A stretch of DNA of 64,000 nt from Citrobacter sp. MGH106 (GTDB taxonomy: Bacteria; Pseudomonadota; Gammaproteobacteria; Enterobacterales; Enterobacteriaceae), in NCBI RefSeq assembly GCF_001037495.1, contig NZ_KQ089822.1, positions 1,302,001 to 1,366,000 of the forward strand, given 5' to 3'. Both the position numbers and the translations under genes were made by a program. The notes under the pieces were generated by a model. That model had not been told where the DNA came from, searched no databases, and worked only from the letters and a program-made list of their open reading frames with translations. How positions within the stretch are numbered: the stretch's first letter is position 1; each line of letters opens with the position of its first letter. Below, one piece after another: positions 19,120 to 31,689 of the stretch.

Positions 19120-20277
19120 ATGGAGCGTAATGTCACGCTGGATTTTATTCGTGGCGTTGCCATCCTTGGTATCCTGCTTCTCAATATTAGCGCCTTTGGT
19201 TTGCCGAAGGCGGCATACCTGAACCCTGCCTGGTATGGCAACATTACCCTGTCGGATGCCTGGACCTGGGCGGTGCTTGATCTCTTCGCGCAGGTGAAGT
19301 TCCTTACTCTTTTTGCGCTGTTGTTCGGCGCAGGCCTGCAAATGCTGTTGCCGCGCGGCAAACGCTGGATCCAGTCGCGACTCACTCTGCTAGTTTTGCT
19401 GGGTTTTATTCACGGCTTATTATTATGGGATGGCGATATCCTGCTGGCATACGGCTTAATTGGTCTTATCTGCTGGCGGCTGATCCGCGACGCTCCTTCG
19501 GTCAAAAGCCTGTTTAATACCGGTGTGCTGCTCTACCTCGTAGGTATCGGCGTATTGCTGCTGCTTGGCGTTATTTCCGGGGGCGAAACCAGCCGGGCCT
19601 GGACGCCGGATGCCTCTGCACTGCTGTATGAAAAGTTCTGGAAGATTAACGGCGGTATGGAAGCGGTCAGTAACCGCGTGGATATGCTGTCGAACAGCCT
19701 GCTGGCACTGGGGGCGCAGTACGGCTGGCAGCTTGCGGGAATGATGCTGCTCGGCGCGGCATTGATGCGCAGCGGCTGGCTGAAAGGACAATACAGTTTG
19801 TCGCATTATCGTCGTACCGGCGCGTTGTTGGTCATCATCGGAATGGCGATTAACCTACCGGCTATCGTCGCCCAATGGCATCTGGAGTGGGCATATCGCT
19901 GGTGTGCTTTTCTGTTACAAGCCCCGCGAGAACTGAGCGCACCGTTTCAGACTATCGGTTACGCCGCATTGATGTTTGGTTTCTGGCCGCAACTTAACCG
20001 CTTTAAATTTGTTATTGCCATTGCCTGCGTAGGACGCATGGCATTGACCAATTATCTTCTGCAAACGCTCATCTGCACCACACTGTTCTATCAGTTTGGT
20101 CTGTTTATGAAGTTTGACCGGCTGGAACTGCTGTATTTCGTTATCCCTGTTTGGACTATAAACCTTCTTTTCTCCGTCATTTGGCTACGTTTTTATCGGC
20201 AAGGTCCGGTGGAGTGGCTGTGGCGTCAACTAACCCTGCGTGCCTCAGGGGCGTCATTGCCGGGAACATCCAGATAA
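19120..20277 (+). CDS. yeiB: DUF418 inner membrane protein YeiB
   Basis: This 385-residue polytopic membrane protein of the YeiB/DUF418 family begins with the signature ERNVTLDFIRGVAILGILL. It has about 10 hydrophobic segments and a C-terminal DUF418 domain with CVGRMALTNYLLQT. Members are putative membrane acyltransferases or transporters; no activity is proven for YeiB. It follows folE by 15 bp and precedes galS on the same strand. Length equals the E. coli protein. Confidence 0.92.
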   Translation: MERNVTLDFIRGVAILGILLLNISAFGLPKAAYLNPAWYGNITLSDAWTWAVLDLFAQVKFLTLFALLFGAGLQMLLPRGKRWIQSRLTLLVLLGFIHGLLLWDGDILLAYGLIGLICWRLIRDAPSVKSLFNTGVLLYLVGIGVLLLLGVISGGETSRAWTPDASALLYEKFWKINGGMEAVSNRVDMLSNSLLALGAQYGWQLAGMMLLGAALMRSGWLKGQYSLSHYRRTGALLVIIGMAINLPAIVAQWHLEWAYRWCAFLLQAPRELSAPFQTIGYAALMFGFWPQLNRFKFVIAIACVGRMALTNYLLQTLICTTLFYQFGLFMKFDRLELLYFVIPVWTINLLFSVIWLRFYRQGPVEWLWRQLTLRASGASLPGTSR

Positions 20278-20306
20278 CGATCTGGATCACATTCATTAAC
20301 AAAACG

Positions 20307-20327
20307 GATGTAAGCGTTTTCATTCCT
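20307..20327. promoter_or_regulatory. GalS/GalR operator of galS
   Basis: ATGTAAGCGTTTTCAT (within 20307-20327) fits the Gal operator pattern TGNAANCGNTTNCA. It lies about 95-115 bp before galS and abuts a CRP site, as expected for autoregulation of the galactose isorepressor. Confidence 0.75.
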
Positions 20328-20342
20328 GTGACATGACTCACG
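20327..20342. promoter_or_regulatory. CRP site of galS
   Basis: TGTGACATGACTCACG fits the CRP pattern TGTGA-N6-TCACA at nine of ten core positions. It directly follows the Gal operator, so repressor and activator probably act on one galS promoter. Confidence 0.75.
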
Positions 20343-20421
20343 CAGTGCTATTCATCGTGCTGACAAAATACACAATCCAGGGTGTCTGTGGGCAACCGCA
20401 ATCTCAAACAGGGTAGTGAAT

Positions 20422-21444
20422 ATGATCACCATACGTGATGTGGCACGTCAGTCTGGCGTTTCTGTGGCGACCGTTTCCCGCGTACTGAATAACAGCGCGT
20501 TGGTGAGTCCAGATACTCGCGAAGCGGTAATGAAGGCAGTGACTCAGCTAGGCTATCGGCCCAATGCTAATGCGCAAGCGCTGGCCACGCAGGTGAGTGA
20601 CACTATTGGTGTAGTGGTGATGGATGTTTCAGATGCGTTCTTTGGTGCGCTGGTGAAAGCCGTAGATATGGTTGCCCAGCAGCATCAGAAGTATGTGCTG
20701 ATTGGTAACAGTTATCATGAAGCAGAAAAAGAACGTCATGTCATCGAAGTCCTGATCCGTCAGCGTTGTAACGCGCTGATTGTTCACTCAAAAGCGTTGA
20801 GTGACCAGGAACTGGGGGAGTTTATGGATCAGATCCCCGGAATGGTATTGATCAACCGTATTGTGCCGGGCTACGCCCACCGTTGTGTCTGCCTGGACAA
20901 TATCAGCGGGGCCAAAATGGCGACCCGCATGCTGCTCAATAACGGGCACCAACGCATAGGGTATCTGGCGTCAAGTCATCGTATTGAAGATGACGCGATG
21001 CGTAGAGAAGGGTGGCTAAGCGCGTTGAAAGAAAACGGAATTACTCCGGCAGAAAGCTGGGTTGGCACCGGTTCGCCCGATATGCAGGGCGGAGAATCAG
21101 CGATGGTGGAACTGCTGGGACGTAATTTGCAACTGACGGCGGTCTTCGCTTACAACGACAATATGGCCGCCGGGGCGCTTACTGCGCTAAAAGACAACGG
21201 TATCGCCATTCCGTTACATCTGTCTATCATTGGTTTCGATGATATCCCTATTGCGCGTTACACCGATCCGCAGCTGACGACCGTGCGCTATCCTATTGCA
21301 TCAATGGCAAAAATGGCGACAGAGCTCGCACTACAAGGCGCTGCGGGTACGTTGGATCCTGCGGCGACCCATTGCTTTATGCCAACGCTGGTGCGTCGTC
21401 ATTCTGTGGCGTTGCGGCAGAATGCGGCACCGATCACTAACTAA
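20422..21444 (+). CDS. galS: Galactose isorepressor GalS
   Basis: This 340-residue LacI/GalR-family repressor of the mgl operon and galP responds to D-galactose or D-fucose. The N-terminal helix-turn-helix [20 protein letters not shown] and hinge are followed by a periplasmic-binding-type ligand domain. The ATG at 20422 (MITIRDVA) is the conserved start; a GTG two codons upstream is less likely. It ends a few residues shorter than the about 346 recalled for E. coli. mglBAC lies directly downstream with its own operator. Confidence 0.95.
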   Translation: MITIRDVARQSGVSVATVSRVLNNSALVSPDTREAVMKAVTQLGYRPNANAQALATQVSDTIGVVVMDVSDAFFGALVKAVDMVAQQHQKYVLIGNSYHEAEKERHVIEVLIRQRCNALIVHSKALSDQELGEFMDQIPGMVLINRIVPGYAHRCVCLDNISGAKMATRMLLNNGHQRIGYLASSHRIEDDAMRREGWLSALKENGITPAESWVGTGSPDMQGGESAMVELLGRNLQLTAVFAYNDNMAAGALTALKDNGIAIPLHLSIIGFDDIPIARYTDPQLTTVRYPIASMAKMATELALQGAAGTLDPAATHCFMPTLVRRHSVALRQNAAPITN

Positions 21445-21455
21445 TAATGTCACTC

Positions 21456-21473
21456 GATGTAACCGTTTTCAAT
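21456..21473. promoter_or_regulatory. GalS/GalR operator of mglBAC
   Basis: GATGTAACCGTTTTCAAT contains the Gal operator core TGTAACCGTTTTCA (21458-21471). It is about 270 bp before mglB and 2 bp from a near-perfect CRP site. Confidence 0.82.
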
Positions 21474-21474
21474 A

Positions 21475-21490
21475 TGTGAGTAAATTCACA
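21475..21490. promoter_or_regulatory. CRP site of mglBAC
   Basis: TGTGAGTAAATTCACA is a perfect TGTGA-N6-TCACA CRP site. With the Gal operator next to it, this gives the usual mgl control: catabolite activation and galactose derepression. Confidence 0.9.
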
Positions 21491-21740
21491 GTATCTTAAC
21501 AATGCCATAGCTATGATGACACTGTTTGTTGCGCTGTAACTACTATGTAACGGTGAATAATCACTTTCATCGAGGTATAGGCGTCTTAAACAAAAATTAA
21601 AGCCTGTTTTTGGAGCGTTGCCAGACACGGAAGAAATATTTTTAAAAGTGAGCTTCGGCGTTCAGTAACAGTTTAGTAACGTTCTGCCCTGCCGAGCATT
21701 TATCTCAAGTACTACCCTGCATAATAAAACCGGAGATACC

Positions 21741-22739
21741 ATGAATAAGAAGGTGTTGACCCTGTCTGCTGTAATGGCAAGCATGTTATTCGGCGCGGCT
21801 GCGCACGCTGCTGATACCCGCATTGGTGTGACGATTTATAAGTATGACGATAACTTTATGTCTGTGGTGCGTAAAGCTATTGAGAAAGATGCCAAAGCGG
21901 CGCCAGATGTCCAGTTGCTGATGAACGACTCCCAGAACGATCAATCCAAGCAAAACGATCAGATTGATGTATTGCTGGCAAAAGGCGTTAAAGCACTGGC
22001 TATCAACCTGGTTGACCCGGCTGCAGCAGGCACGGTAATTGAGAAAGCTCGTGGCCAGAACGTACCGATTGTGTTCTTCAACAAAGAACCTTCACGTAAA
22101 GCGCTGGACAGCTATGACAAGGCCTTCTATGTCGGTACCGACTCTAAAGAATCTGGCATCATCCAGGGTGATTTGATTGCTAAACACTGGGCAGCAAACC
22201 CGAACTGGGATCTGAACAAAGACGGTAAAATTCAGTTTGTTCTGCTGAAAGGCGAGCCGGGACATCCGGATGCTGAAGCACGTACTACCTACGTGATTAA
22301 AGAGCTGAACGACAAAGGCATTAAAACTGAGCAGCTGCAGTTAGATACCGCCATGTGGGATACCGCTCAGGCGAAAGATAAAATGGATGCGTGGATGTCC
22401 GGTCCAAACGCCAACAAAATTGAAGTTGTGATTGCGAATAATGACGCAATGGCAATGGGTGCAGTTGAAGCGCTGAAAGCACACAACAAAACCAGCGTTC
22501 CGGTATTTGGCGTGGATGCGTTGCCTGAAGCTCTGGCTCTGGTGAAATCTGGTGCAATGGCCGGTACCGTGCTGAACGACGCCAATAACCAGGCGAAAGC
22601 AACCTTCGATCTGGCGAAAAACCTGGCTGAAGGCAAAGGTGCGGCAGACGGCACAACCTGGAAAATTGAGAACAAAATTGTTCGCGTTCCGTATGTAGGT
22701 GTCGATAAAGACAATCTGGCTGAGTTCACCAATAAATAA
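21741..22739 (+). CDS. mglB: D-galactose/D-glucose-binding protein MglB
   Basis: This 332-residue periplasmic sugar-binding protein delivers galactose and glucose to MglAC and is also the ligand for Trg chemotaxis in E. coli. A Sec signal peptide (1-23, ending AAHA before ADTRIG) precedes the two-lobed type I periplasmic-binding fold. The calcium-site loop DLNKDGKIQ is intact. Length equals E. coli MglB. An ERIC element separates it from mglA. Confidence 0.97.
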   Translation: MNKKVLTLSAVMASMLFGAAAHAADTRIGVTIYKYDDNFMSVVRKAIEKDAKAAPDVQLLMNDSQNDQSKQNDQIDVLLAKGVKALAINLVDPAAAGTVIEKARGQNVPIVFFNKEPSRKALDSYDKAFYVGTDSKESGIIQGDLIAKHWAANPNWDLNKDGKIQFVLLKGEPGHPDAEARTTYVIKELNDKGIKTEQLQLDTAMWDTAQAKDKMDAWMSGPNANKIEVVIANNDAMAMGAVEALKAHNKTSVPVFGVDALPEALALVKSGAMAGTVLNDANNQAKATFDLAKNLAEGKGAADGTTWKIENKIVRVPYVGVDKDNLAEFTNK

Positions 22740-22742
22740 GTC

Positions 22743-22869
22743 TATACACACCATACTTCAAGTTGCCTGTGCGTTGGCTGTGCTCGTTCACCCCAGTTAC
22801 ATAGTTATCTATGTGGCTGGGGATTCACTCACTCACCGCCTTCCTGCAACTCGAATTTTTTAGTGTATA
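22743..22869. repeat. ERIC element between mglB and mglA
   Basis: This standard-size (about 127 bp) ERIC has terminal repeats TATACAC and GTGTATA, ATACTTCAAGTTGCC at one end, CAACTCGAATTTTTTAG at the other, and a central hairpin around CACCCCAGTTACATAG / CTATGTGGCTGGGG. It starts 4 bp after the mglB stop and fills most of the 195-bp gap to mglA. It should fold in the mgl mRNA and could separate MglB level from MglA and MglC. Confidence 0.92.
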
Positions 22870-22934
22870 TGTCTGTGGGCGCAATTCTGTTGCGCCCTCA
22901 ATTACGCACTCAGCAAGGCCAACAAGGTATAATT

Positions 22935-24455
22935 ATGGTCAGCACTAATACTCAGTCGTCAGGCGAATACTTGTTGGAAATGAGCGGCATCAACAAGTCC
23001 TTTCCCGGCGTTAAGGCTCTTGATAATGTCAATTTAAAAGTCCGCCCACATTCTATTCACGCCTTAATGGGGGAGAATGGAGCTGGAAAGTCAACATTAT
23101 TAAAATGTCTTTTTGGAATCTATCAAAAAGATTCCGGTAGTATTTTATTTCAGGGTAAAGAAATCGATTTTCATTCTGCTAAAGAAGCGCTTGAAAATGG
23201 TATCTCGATGGTACACCAGGAATTGAACCTGGTATTACAACGTTCCGTAATGGACAACATGTGGCTAGGGCGTTATCCCACCAAAGGCATGTTTGTCGAC
23301 CAGGATAAAATGTACCGGGATACCAAAGCGATATTTGATGAACTGGATATTGATATCGATCCGCGTGCGCGCGTCGGTACATTGTCAGTTTCGCAAATGC
23401 AGATGATAGAAATTGCTAAAGCGTTTTCGTACGATGCCAAAATCGTCATCATGGATGAACCTACCTCGTCTTTGACGGAGAAAGAGGTTAATCATCTGTT
23501 CACGATTATTCGTAAACTGAAAGATCGTGGATGCGGTATCGTTTATATTTCTCACAAAATGGAAGAAATCTTCCAGTTGTGCGATGAAATTACCGTGCTA
23601 CGTGATGGTCAGTGGATTGCGACCCAGCCACTGGAAGGGCTGGATATGGATAAGATCATCGCCATGATGGTGGGACGTTCGCTGAACCAACGTTTCCCGG
23701 ATAAAGAGAACAAGCCTGGCGAAGTGATTCTGGAAGTGCGTAACCTGACATCTCTGCGTCAGCCGTCGATTCGTGATATCTCTTTTGACCTGCATAAAGG
23801 GGAGATCCTTGGCATTGCCGGTCTGGTTGGTGCAAAACGCACAGATATTGTTGAAACACTTTTTGGTATTCGTGAGAAATCATCAGGTACGATTACGCTA
23901 CACGGTAAAAAAATTAATAACCACAGCGCGAATGAAGCCATTAACCATGGTTTTGCGCTGGTGACGGAAGAACGTCGCTCAACGGGCATTTATGCTTATT
24001 TGGATATCGGTTTTAACTCGTTAATATCCAATATCCAAAACTATAAAAATAAAGTTGGCCTGTTGGATAATACCCGTATGAAAAGCGATACCCAATGGGT
24101 AATTGACTCCATGAGGGTGAAAACACCAGGTCACCGTACACAAATTGGTTCACTGTCCGGTGGCAACCAGCAAAAGGTTGTTATTGGCCGTTGGTTGTTA
24201 ACACAGCCAGAAATACTGATGCTGGATGAGCCAACACGTGGGATCGATGTTGGTGCAAAATTTGAAATTTATCAGTTAATTGCGGAGCTGGCGAAAAAAG
24301 GGAAGGGGATTATCATTATTTCCTCCGAAATGCCGGAGCTGTTAGGTATTACCGATCGTATTCTGGTTATGAGCAATGGTCTTGTGGCTGGAATTGTTGA
24401 AACTAAAACGACAACGCAAAACGAAATTCTCCGTCTTGCGTCTTTGCACCTTTAA
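22935..24455 (+). CDS. mglA: Galactose ABC transporter ATPase MglA
   Basis: This 506-residue cytoplasmic ATPase has two fused ABC modules. The first has Walker [10 protein letters not shown], signature LSVSQMQ and Walker [10 protein letters not shown]. The second has the degenerate Walker [10 protein letters not shown], signature LSGGNQQK and Walker [11 protein letters not shown] degenerate second P-loop is normal in this sugar-ABC class. The ATG at 22935 gives the E. coli length; the frame is open from 22863 but that part lies in the ERIC region. Confidence 0.97.
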   Translation: MVSTNTQSSGEYLLEMSGINKSFPGVKALDNVNLKVRPHSIHALMGENGAGKSTLLKCLFGIYQKDSGSILFQGKEIDFHSAKEALENGISMVHQELNLVLQRSVMDNMWLGRYPTKGMFVDQDKMYRDTKAIFDELDIDIDPRARVGTLSVSQMQMIEIAKAFSYDAKIVIMDEPTSSLTEKEVNHLFTIIRKLKDRGCGIVYISHKMEEIFQLCDEITVLRDGQWIATQPLEGLDMDKIIAMMVGRSLNQRFPDKENKPGEVILEVRNLTSLRQPSIRDISFDLHKGEILGIAGLVGAKRTDIVETLFGIREKSSGTITLHGKKINNHSANEAINHGFALVTEERRSTGIYAYLDIGFNSLISNIQNYKNKVGLLDNTRMKSDTQWVIDSMRVKTPGHRTQIGSLSGGNQQKVVIGRWLLTQPEILMLDEPTRGIDVGAKFEIYQLIAELAKKGKGIIIISSEMPELLGITDRILVMSNGLVAGIVETKTTTQNEILRLASLHL

Positions 24456-24470
24456 GATTAGGGGCTCCTC

Positions 24471-25481
24471 ATGAGTGCGTTAAATAAGAAAAGTTTTCTT
24501 ACTTACCTGAAAGAAGGCGGAATTTACGTTGTTCTTTTAGTTTTGCTGGCGATTATTATTTTCCAGGACCCTACTTTCTTAAGTTTGCTGAACTTGAGTA
24601 ATATTCTGACGCAATCCTCGGTGCGTATTATTATCGCACTGGGCGTTGCCGGACTGATTGTCACCCAGGGGACAGACCTGTCTGCAGGTCGTCAGGTTGG
24701 TCTGGCTGCGGTGGTCGCGGCTACCTTGCTGCAGTCGATGGAGAATGCCAATAAGGTGTTCCCGGAAATGGCCACCATGCCGATCATCGTGGTGGTGCTG
24801 ATTGTCTGTGTTATCGGTGCCATTATTGGTCTGGTGAACGGTATCATCATTGCGTACCTGAATGTGACCCCGTTTATTACCACTCTCGGTACGATGATCA
24901 TCGTTTACGGTATCAACTCACTGTATTACGACTTTGTCGGGGCCTCGCCAATTTCTGGCTTTGACAGCGGATTCTCCACCTTTGCGCAGGGCTTTATTGC
25001 GCTGGGTAGTTTCCGACTCTCCTATATCACTTTCTACGCATTGATTGCAGTGGCCTTTGTTTGGGTACTCTGGAACAAGACCCGCTTTGGTAAAAACATT
25101 TTCGCTATCGGCGGTAACCCCGAAGCGGCGAAAGTATCTGGCGTTAACGTCGCGCTGAACCTGCTGATTATCTATGCGCTGTCTGGCGTGTTCTATGCTT
25201 TCGGTGGCTTACTGGAAGCCGGACGTATCGGCTCTGCGACCAACAACCTCGGCTTTATGTATGAGCTGGATGCGATTGCGGCGTGCGTGGTCGGCGGCGT
25301 GTCGTTCAGTGGTGGTGTCGGTACCGTATTTGGTGTTGTGACCGGTGTTATTATCTTCACCGTTATCAACTACGGTCTGACCTATATCGGCGTGAACCCT
25401 TACTGGCAGTACATTATTAAGGGCGGCATTATCATCTTCGCGGTGGCGCTGGACTCACTGAAATACGCACGTAAGAAGTAA
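24471..25481 (+). CDS. mglC: Galactose ABC transporter permease MglC
   Basis: This 336-residue membrane permease of the RbsC-like class has 8-10 hydrophobic segments. GLIVTQGTDLSAGRQVGLAA near residues 60-80 and GGNPEAAKVSGVN (the EAA-like coupling region) are present. It forms the membrane channel for MglB-delivered galactose. The gene starts 15 bp after mglA and is the last of the operon. Confidence 0.97.
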   Translation: MSALNKKSFLTYLKEGGIYVVLLVLLAIIIFQDPTFLSLLNLSNILTQSSVRIIIALGVAGLIVTQGTDLSAGRQVGLAAVVAATLLQSMENANKVFPEMATMPIIVVVLIVCVIGAIIGLVNGIIIAYLNVTPFITTLGTMIIVYGINSLYYDFVGASPISGFDSGFSTFAQGFIALGSFRLSYITFYALIAVAFVWVLWNKTRFGKNIFAIGGNPEAAKVSGVNVALNLLIIYALSGVFYAFGGLLEAGRIGSATNNLGFMYELDAIAACVVGGVSFSGGVGTVFGVVTGVIIFTVINYGLTYIGVNPYWQYIIKGGIIIFAVALDSLKYARKK

Positions 25482-25492
25482 CGTAACTATGC

Positions 25493-25528
25493 AAAAGCCC
25501 GGTGCAGAGAAATCTGCCCCGGGCTTTT
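25493..25528. terminator. Bidirectional terminator mglC / preA
   Basis: AAAAGCCCGG (25493-25502) pairs with CCGGGCTTTT (25519-25528), and the intervening GCAGA/TCTGC extends the stem. The A and T flanks suit both convergent operons. Confidence 0.9.
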
Positions 25529-25540
25529 CTGTTCTTCGTG

Positions 25541-26776
25541 TTACAGCGTTAGCGCATGTTCTTTCTCACCGGCTTTAAATTTTACCTCCCCTAAATCGAT
25601 ACAGGCTACCGGGCAGACGTGACCGCACAGCAGACAACCCACGCATTTTTCGGTGTTGCAGTGTGGTGTACGGGTTTCTTCATTCCATTCCATCGCCTGA
25701 TGTCCACCGTCATAGCAGGAGATGTAGCAGCGCCCGCAGCCAACGCATTTATCGAGGTTGATATGTGGGTAGACAATATAACTGCGGTCAAGATCCTCGG
25801 CGGGAATGATATTGGTATTGGCAAGGCCAACCATATCCTCCAGCGAATCAAAGCCCTGATCGGCAAGATAGTGCGACAGCCCGCTGGTCATATCCTCCAC
25901 AATCCGATAGCCATACTGCATGATCCCGGTAGTGACCTGCAGCGTAGCGGCACCCAGGAGCAAGAATTCAGCAGCATCTTCCCAGGTTTCAATGCCACCA
26001 ATGCCGCTAATCGGAAAATCTTGTAGTTCAGGGTGGGTACGCAGTTGTTGTATAAAACGTAGGGCGATGGGTTTTACTGCCTTGCCGGAGTAGCCGGAAA
26101 TACTGGATTTGCCGTTGACTACTGGCATGCCGATTTTCCGGTTCAGGTCGATATTGGTGATAGATTTTACGGTATTGATGGTGGCAATACCGTCGGCACC
26201 TCCGCGTTTAGCCGCCAGAGCCACTTCACACATATCGCCAATATTGGGTGTCATTTTGGCTAAAATTGGCAGTGAAGAACCGCGTTTAACTGCCCGACAA
26301 TATTTCTCGACCAGCTCCGGGCTTTGTCCCACATCGCTGCCCATCGCATGAGATGTCATCTGCGGACACGAGAAGTTGCACTCGATCATATCCGCACCCG
26401 CTTCTTCGACCAGGTGTGCCAGCTCCTGCCATTGCTGCTCATTTTCCCCCATGATCGATGCGATTAGCACTTTATCCGGGTAATTTTGCTTCAGCCTACG
26501 AATGGCGGCCAGATTCTCTTCCAGTGGGTGTTCAGCAATTTGCTCCATATTTTTGAAGCCAATGAAGCCAGTATCTTCTTTGGTCAGATGGTCAAAGCGT
26601 GGGGAGACTTCATTGGCGATAAAGAAACCAATTGTTTTAAAAACAATTCCGCCCCAGCCGGTATCGTAGGCTTTGGCGCACATCTCATAACAGTTACCCA
26701 CCGGAGAAGAAGAGAGGCAAAACGGGTTGGGAAATTTTACGCCGCAAAAAGTAATAGAAAGATCTTTTGTTAACAT
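25541..26776 (-). CDS. preA: NAD-dependent dihydropyrimidine dehydrogenase subunit PreA
   Basis: This 411-residue subunit interconverts uracil or thymine with the 5,6-dihydropyrimidines, using NADH through PreT. An FMN-binding TIM barrel of the dihydroorotate dehydrogenase type (about 5-300) includes the active-site segment ECNFSCPQM. The C-terminal ferredoxin domain has two 4Fe-4S motifs, [11 protein letters not shown] and [11 protein letters not shown]. The ATG at 26776 (MLTKDLS) is the E. coli start. It overlaps the preT stop by 7 bp. Confidence 0.96.
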   Translation of the reverse strand: MLTKDLSITFCGVKFPNPFCLSSSPVGNCYEMCAKAYDTGWGGIVFKTIGFFIANEVSPRFDHLTKEDTGFIGFKNMEQIAEHPLEENLAAIRRLKQNYPDKVLIASIMGENEQQWQELAHLVEEAGADMIECNFSCPQMTSHAMGSDVGQSPELVEKYCRAVKRGSSLPILAKMTPNIGDMCEVALAAKRGGADGIATINTVKSITNIDLNRKIGMPVVNGKSSISGYSGKAVKPIALRFIQQLRTHPELQDFPISGIGGIETWEDAAEFLLLGAATLQVTTGIMQYGYRIVEDMTSGLSHYLADQGFDSLEDMVGLANTNIIPAEDLDRSYIVYPHINLDKCVGCGRCYISCYDGGHQAMEWNEETRTPHCNTEKCVGCLLCGHVCPVACIDLGEVKFKAGEKEHALTL

Positions 26777-28011
26777 GAGCAAGCTCCCTCTAAATAGTGA
26801 TGAATAGCCTGAGCGGCTTCTTTCCCGGTTTTCACGGCATAGACGACGGTTTTATCGCCTTTAACGATATCGCCCGCGGCAAACAGAACCGGATCGGCGG
26901 TTTGATAATTTTGCGTATCGATAAGATTACGCTCTGGCTTTAATGCCGCGAAACCATCAAGTTGAGCGTGTTGGCCAACGGCGAGAATAATCTTTTCGGC
27001 TTCAAACGTGAGTTCTCCTGGCTGACGAACATGCTTAAAGGTGACTCTATTCCCGGTAACCTCTACGGGTGTGAAGCCGTCAATGATCGATACGTCTAAC
27101 GCTTGCGTACTGGTGAACTCTTTGTCGCTGGCGGGGAGTTCAGCGAGTTCTTCACGTGCGACACAGGTGACTGACGGACAGCCAAGGAGTTTTAACGTAC
27201 TGGCGACATCCATTGCCACATCGCCGCCACCGATGATCAACGCACTTTGCGGTACGCCAATATCGCCGCCGGACTGGCGGGCACGTTGCAGGAAATCGAC
27301 GGCAATCTCGACATTATTTGCATTGTTAAACAATGGCAGGGTCGAGCCGTAGGACATGCCTACGGTAAGCAGTACAGCGCGATTTTCCGCTTTAAGTTGC
27401 TCAACGGAGAGGGCGTTGCCGACTTCACAATGGCATTTAATGGTGACGCCCATTTCAACGATACGAGCAATCTCGACATCCAGAACAGATTGCGGCAGCC
27501 GAAACTCAGGAATGCCATAGCGTAGCCAGCCGCCTGGCTGAGGCTGTTTTTCGTAAATTGTCACGTCGTAACCCAGATTGCTCAAGGTTACACTGGCCTG
27601 CAACCCTGCCGGGCCTGCGCCGATAATGGCAATCTTGCCCAGCGTTTTCGTTCCGGGTTGATAAATTTTCATTGCCGTCTGCTGTTCAAAATCGGTAATA
27701 AAACGTTGCAGACGTGCGATATCGATAGGTTTATCAATTCCTGAACGCGTACACCCGCGTTGACATAATTTTTCGGTTGGACATACCCGGGCGCATACGG
27801 CTCCGAGCGCATTATTTTCACGGATCGTTTCGGCTGCGCCTTTAAAATTGCGAAAATAAATAGAGCGAATAAATTTCCCGGGATCGGTTTGCGCCGGACA
27901 ATCCTGGCTACAGGGGGCATCGTGACATAATAAACAGCGGGAGGCCTCTTTTATTGCTAATAATGGCGTAAAAGCAGGCGTCAGCTCATCCAGATAATTT
28001 TGTTGTGGCAT
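26770..28011 (-). CDS. preT: NAD-dependent dihydropyrimidine dehydrogenase subunit PreT
   Basis: This 413-residue electron-transfer subunit partners PreA. The N-terminal Fe-S region has [13 protein letters not shown] and [15 protein letters not shown] cysteine patterns. An FAD domain follows with the dinucleotide motif GAGPAG, then an NAD(P)-binding motif GGGDVAMD. The arrangement copies the N-terminal half of mammalian dihydropyrimidine dehydrogenase and the GltD family. It is first in the preTA operon. Confidence 0.96.
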   Translation of the reverse strand: MPQQNYLDELTPAFTPLLAIKEASRCLLCHDAPCSQDCPAQTDPGKFIRSIYFRNFKGAAETIRENNALGAVCARVCPTEKLCQRGCTRSGIDKPIDIARLQRFITDFEQQTAMKIYQPGTKTLGKIAIIGAGPAGLQASVTLSNLGYDVTIYEKQPQPGGWLRYGIPEFRLPQSVLDVEIARIVEMGVTIKCHCEVGNALSVEQLKAENRAVLLTVGMSYGSTLPLFNNANNVEIAVDFLQRARQSGGDIGVPQSALIIGGGDVAMDVASTLKLLGCPSVTCVAREELAELPASDKEFTSTQALDVSIIDGFTPVEVTGNRVTFKHVRQPGELTFEAEKIILAVGQHAQLDGFAALKPERNLIDTQNYQTADPVLFAAGDIVKGDKTVVYAVKTGKEAAQAIHHYLEGACSC

Positions 28012-28256
28012 ATTTTCTTCCTTAATGCTTGAGTAAATTAAGGCGAACCGTTAATAACAAAATATAAAATTAGAAAAAATAATTTCTAAGGCTATTCTCA
28101 AGGCTAGCACTGCAGGAAGAGTATTCTGTGAAAGGATTCACAAATAGAGGACAGTGTCAGGGAAATGCTGGTGGACAGCATTTATCCCTTATGTTGAAAT
28201 AACAATTGTTCTCATAATATTAGTTATTCTCAAACACTAATATTACATAAATGTCC

Positions 28257-29308
<1,052 letters not shown>

Positions 29309-29348
29309 TCAACAATCCAGCCGTGATAAGCGTCGAGCCATCAGGAAA

Positions 29349-30233
29349 TTAACCCAGCAGTACGCGACTGATGTTATTGCATCCCAATGCTTTCAGGGTA
29401 GCGGAAGTGGCATCCCACTGGATTAATGGCGCATCGGCTTTTTCTGCCAGCACCGCGCGTTGAATGTCCGGGTAATCATAGCCGTTGAGGTTCAACAGGT
29501 TTAATGCGCCCTGCAGCGGAGGCAGAGTTGGGTTGAAGGCGGCGTTTTCAGCATAGCTGCCACTGAAGATTTGACCATCTTTGCACTCCAGCGCAACACC
29601 GCTCGGGGAGTGACTGTATGGCATATGACAATGATTAGCGGCGGTAATCGCCGCCTGGGTCAGCGTATCGCCTTCCAGCGCGAAGCCGTGATCCTGCTCA
29701 TCCATCAACAAGGTTTTGATGTCTAAATCTTTCGGGCCGAAAGCATCCGGCAGATAGTCGCGCAGGGCGTGCGGCTCACGTCCTGGCAGGTGAATGCGTA
29801 AATCCAGCCCGCTGTTCAGTTCATTCATAAACTGACGGCAGTGACCGCAAGGGGTGTAGTTTACGGTGATGGCGGCGAGTCCCTTTTCACCGCGTAACCA
29901 GGCGTGACTGATGGCGCTTTGCTCGGCATGAACAGTTTGCTGCATCGTCGCGCCAAGGAACTCCATATTCCCACCGAAATACCAGGTACCACTGATACCA
30001 CGCGCAATTGCGCCAACGTTAAAATGGGAGAGATCGGTACGAGCGCAGGCAGCAGCCAGCGGCAGCAGAGCGAATGCCAGCGCGTCTTCGTCCAGTCCCG
30101 ATTCGCGTTTAAGCACAGAGACCTGCTCAGCAGTTAACATGGCGGGGAAATGAACATCCGCCAGAAGGGGAGCCAGGGCTGATTGCAAGTTATCCGCGAG
30201 TTGGGCAAAAGAAGTTTGAAAACGTGGATGCAT
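29349..30233 (-). CDS. cdd: Cytidine deaminase Cdd
   Basis: This 294-residue homodimeric zinc enzyme deaminates cytidine and deoxycytidine to uridine and deoxyuridine in pyrimidine salvage. The catalytic zinc site is His102 and Glu104 (VHAEQS) with Cys129 and Cys132 (PCGHC). A second, inactive deaminase-like domain forms the C-terminal half, as in E. coli. Two CRP-like sites 50 bp apart lie upstream, matching the CRP/CytR control known for E. coli cdd. Confidence 0.97.
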   Translation of the reverse strand: MHPRFQTSFAQLADNLQSALAPLLADVHFPAMLTAEQVSVLKRESGLDEDALAFALLPLAAACARTDLSHFNVGAIARGISGTWYFGGNMEFLGATMQQTVHAEQSAISHAWLRGEKGLAAITVNYTPCGHCRQFMNELNSGLDLRIHLPGREPHALRDYLPDAFGPKDLDIKTLLMDEQDHGFALEGDTLTQAAITAANHCHMPYSHSPSGVALECKDGQIFSGSYAENAAFNPTLPPLQGALNLLNLNGYDYPDIQRAVLAEKADAPLIQWDATSATLKALGCNNISRVLLG

Positions 30234-30292
30234 GGCGATGCCTCATAACAATGTAATGGAATCGTAGTTTACGGGCCTGTTACGCCTTTATA

Positions 30293-30308
30293 TGTGATTC
30301 ATATCTCA
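30293..30308. promoter_or_regulatory. CRP site of cdd, proximal
   Basis: TGTGATTCATATCTCA fits TGTGA-N6-TCACA with one mismatch. It is about 60-75 bp upstream of the cdd start (minus strand). Confidence 0.72.
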
Positions 30309-30342
30309 TTATGTATGCAACTTATGAAACTTAAATTAAAAA

Positions 30343-30358
30343 TGTGCAACGCATCGCA
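30343..30358. promoter_or_regulatory. CRP site of cdd, distal
   Basis: TGTGCAACGCATCGCA is a weaker CRP-like site whose centre is exactly 50 bp from the proximal one. E. coli cdd has CRP sites at -41 and -91, the same spacing, with CytR acting between them. Confidence 0.6.
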
Positions 30359-30381
30359 AATAAATGACCTAAAAATCAGGA

Positions 30382-31508
<1,127 letters not shown>

Positions 31509-31689
31509 TTAAACTTTAAAACGTGCTACCGATCACATCATGAATTCTAAGCATAGTGGAAATAGATAACGGGAACATCGGCTAAACTCTGCGCTGAATA
31601 CAGAATAGCGGTAAGTAACCGCTTCTCTGTGCTTTAAACCCTATCTCAGAGAAGTTACCATAGCGCCTCTCTTTTTTGCGGGTAACAAT

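Noticed and set aside
22863-22934. N-terminal extension of MglA by 24 residues
   Set aside because: The extra codons begin in the ERIC and do not match MglA; the ATG at 22935 gives the family length.
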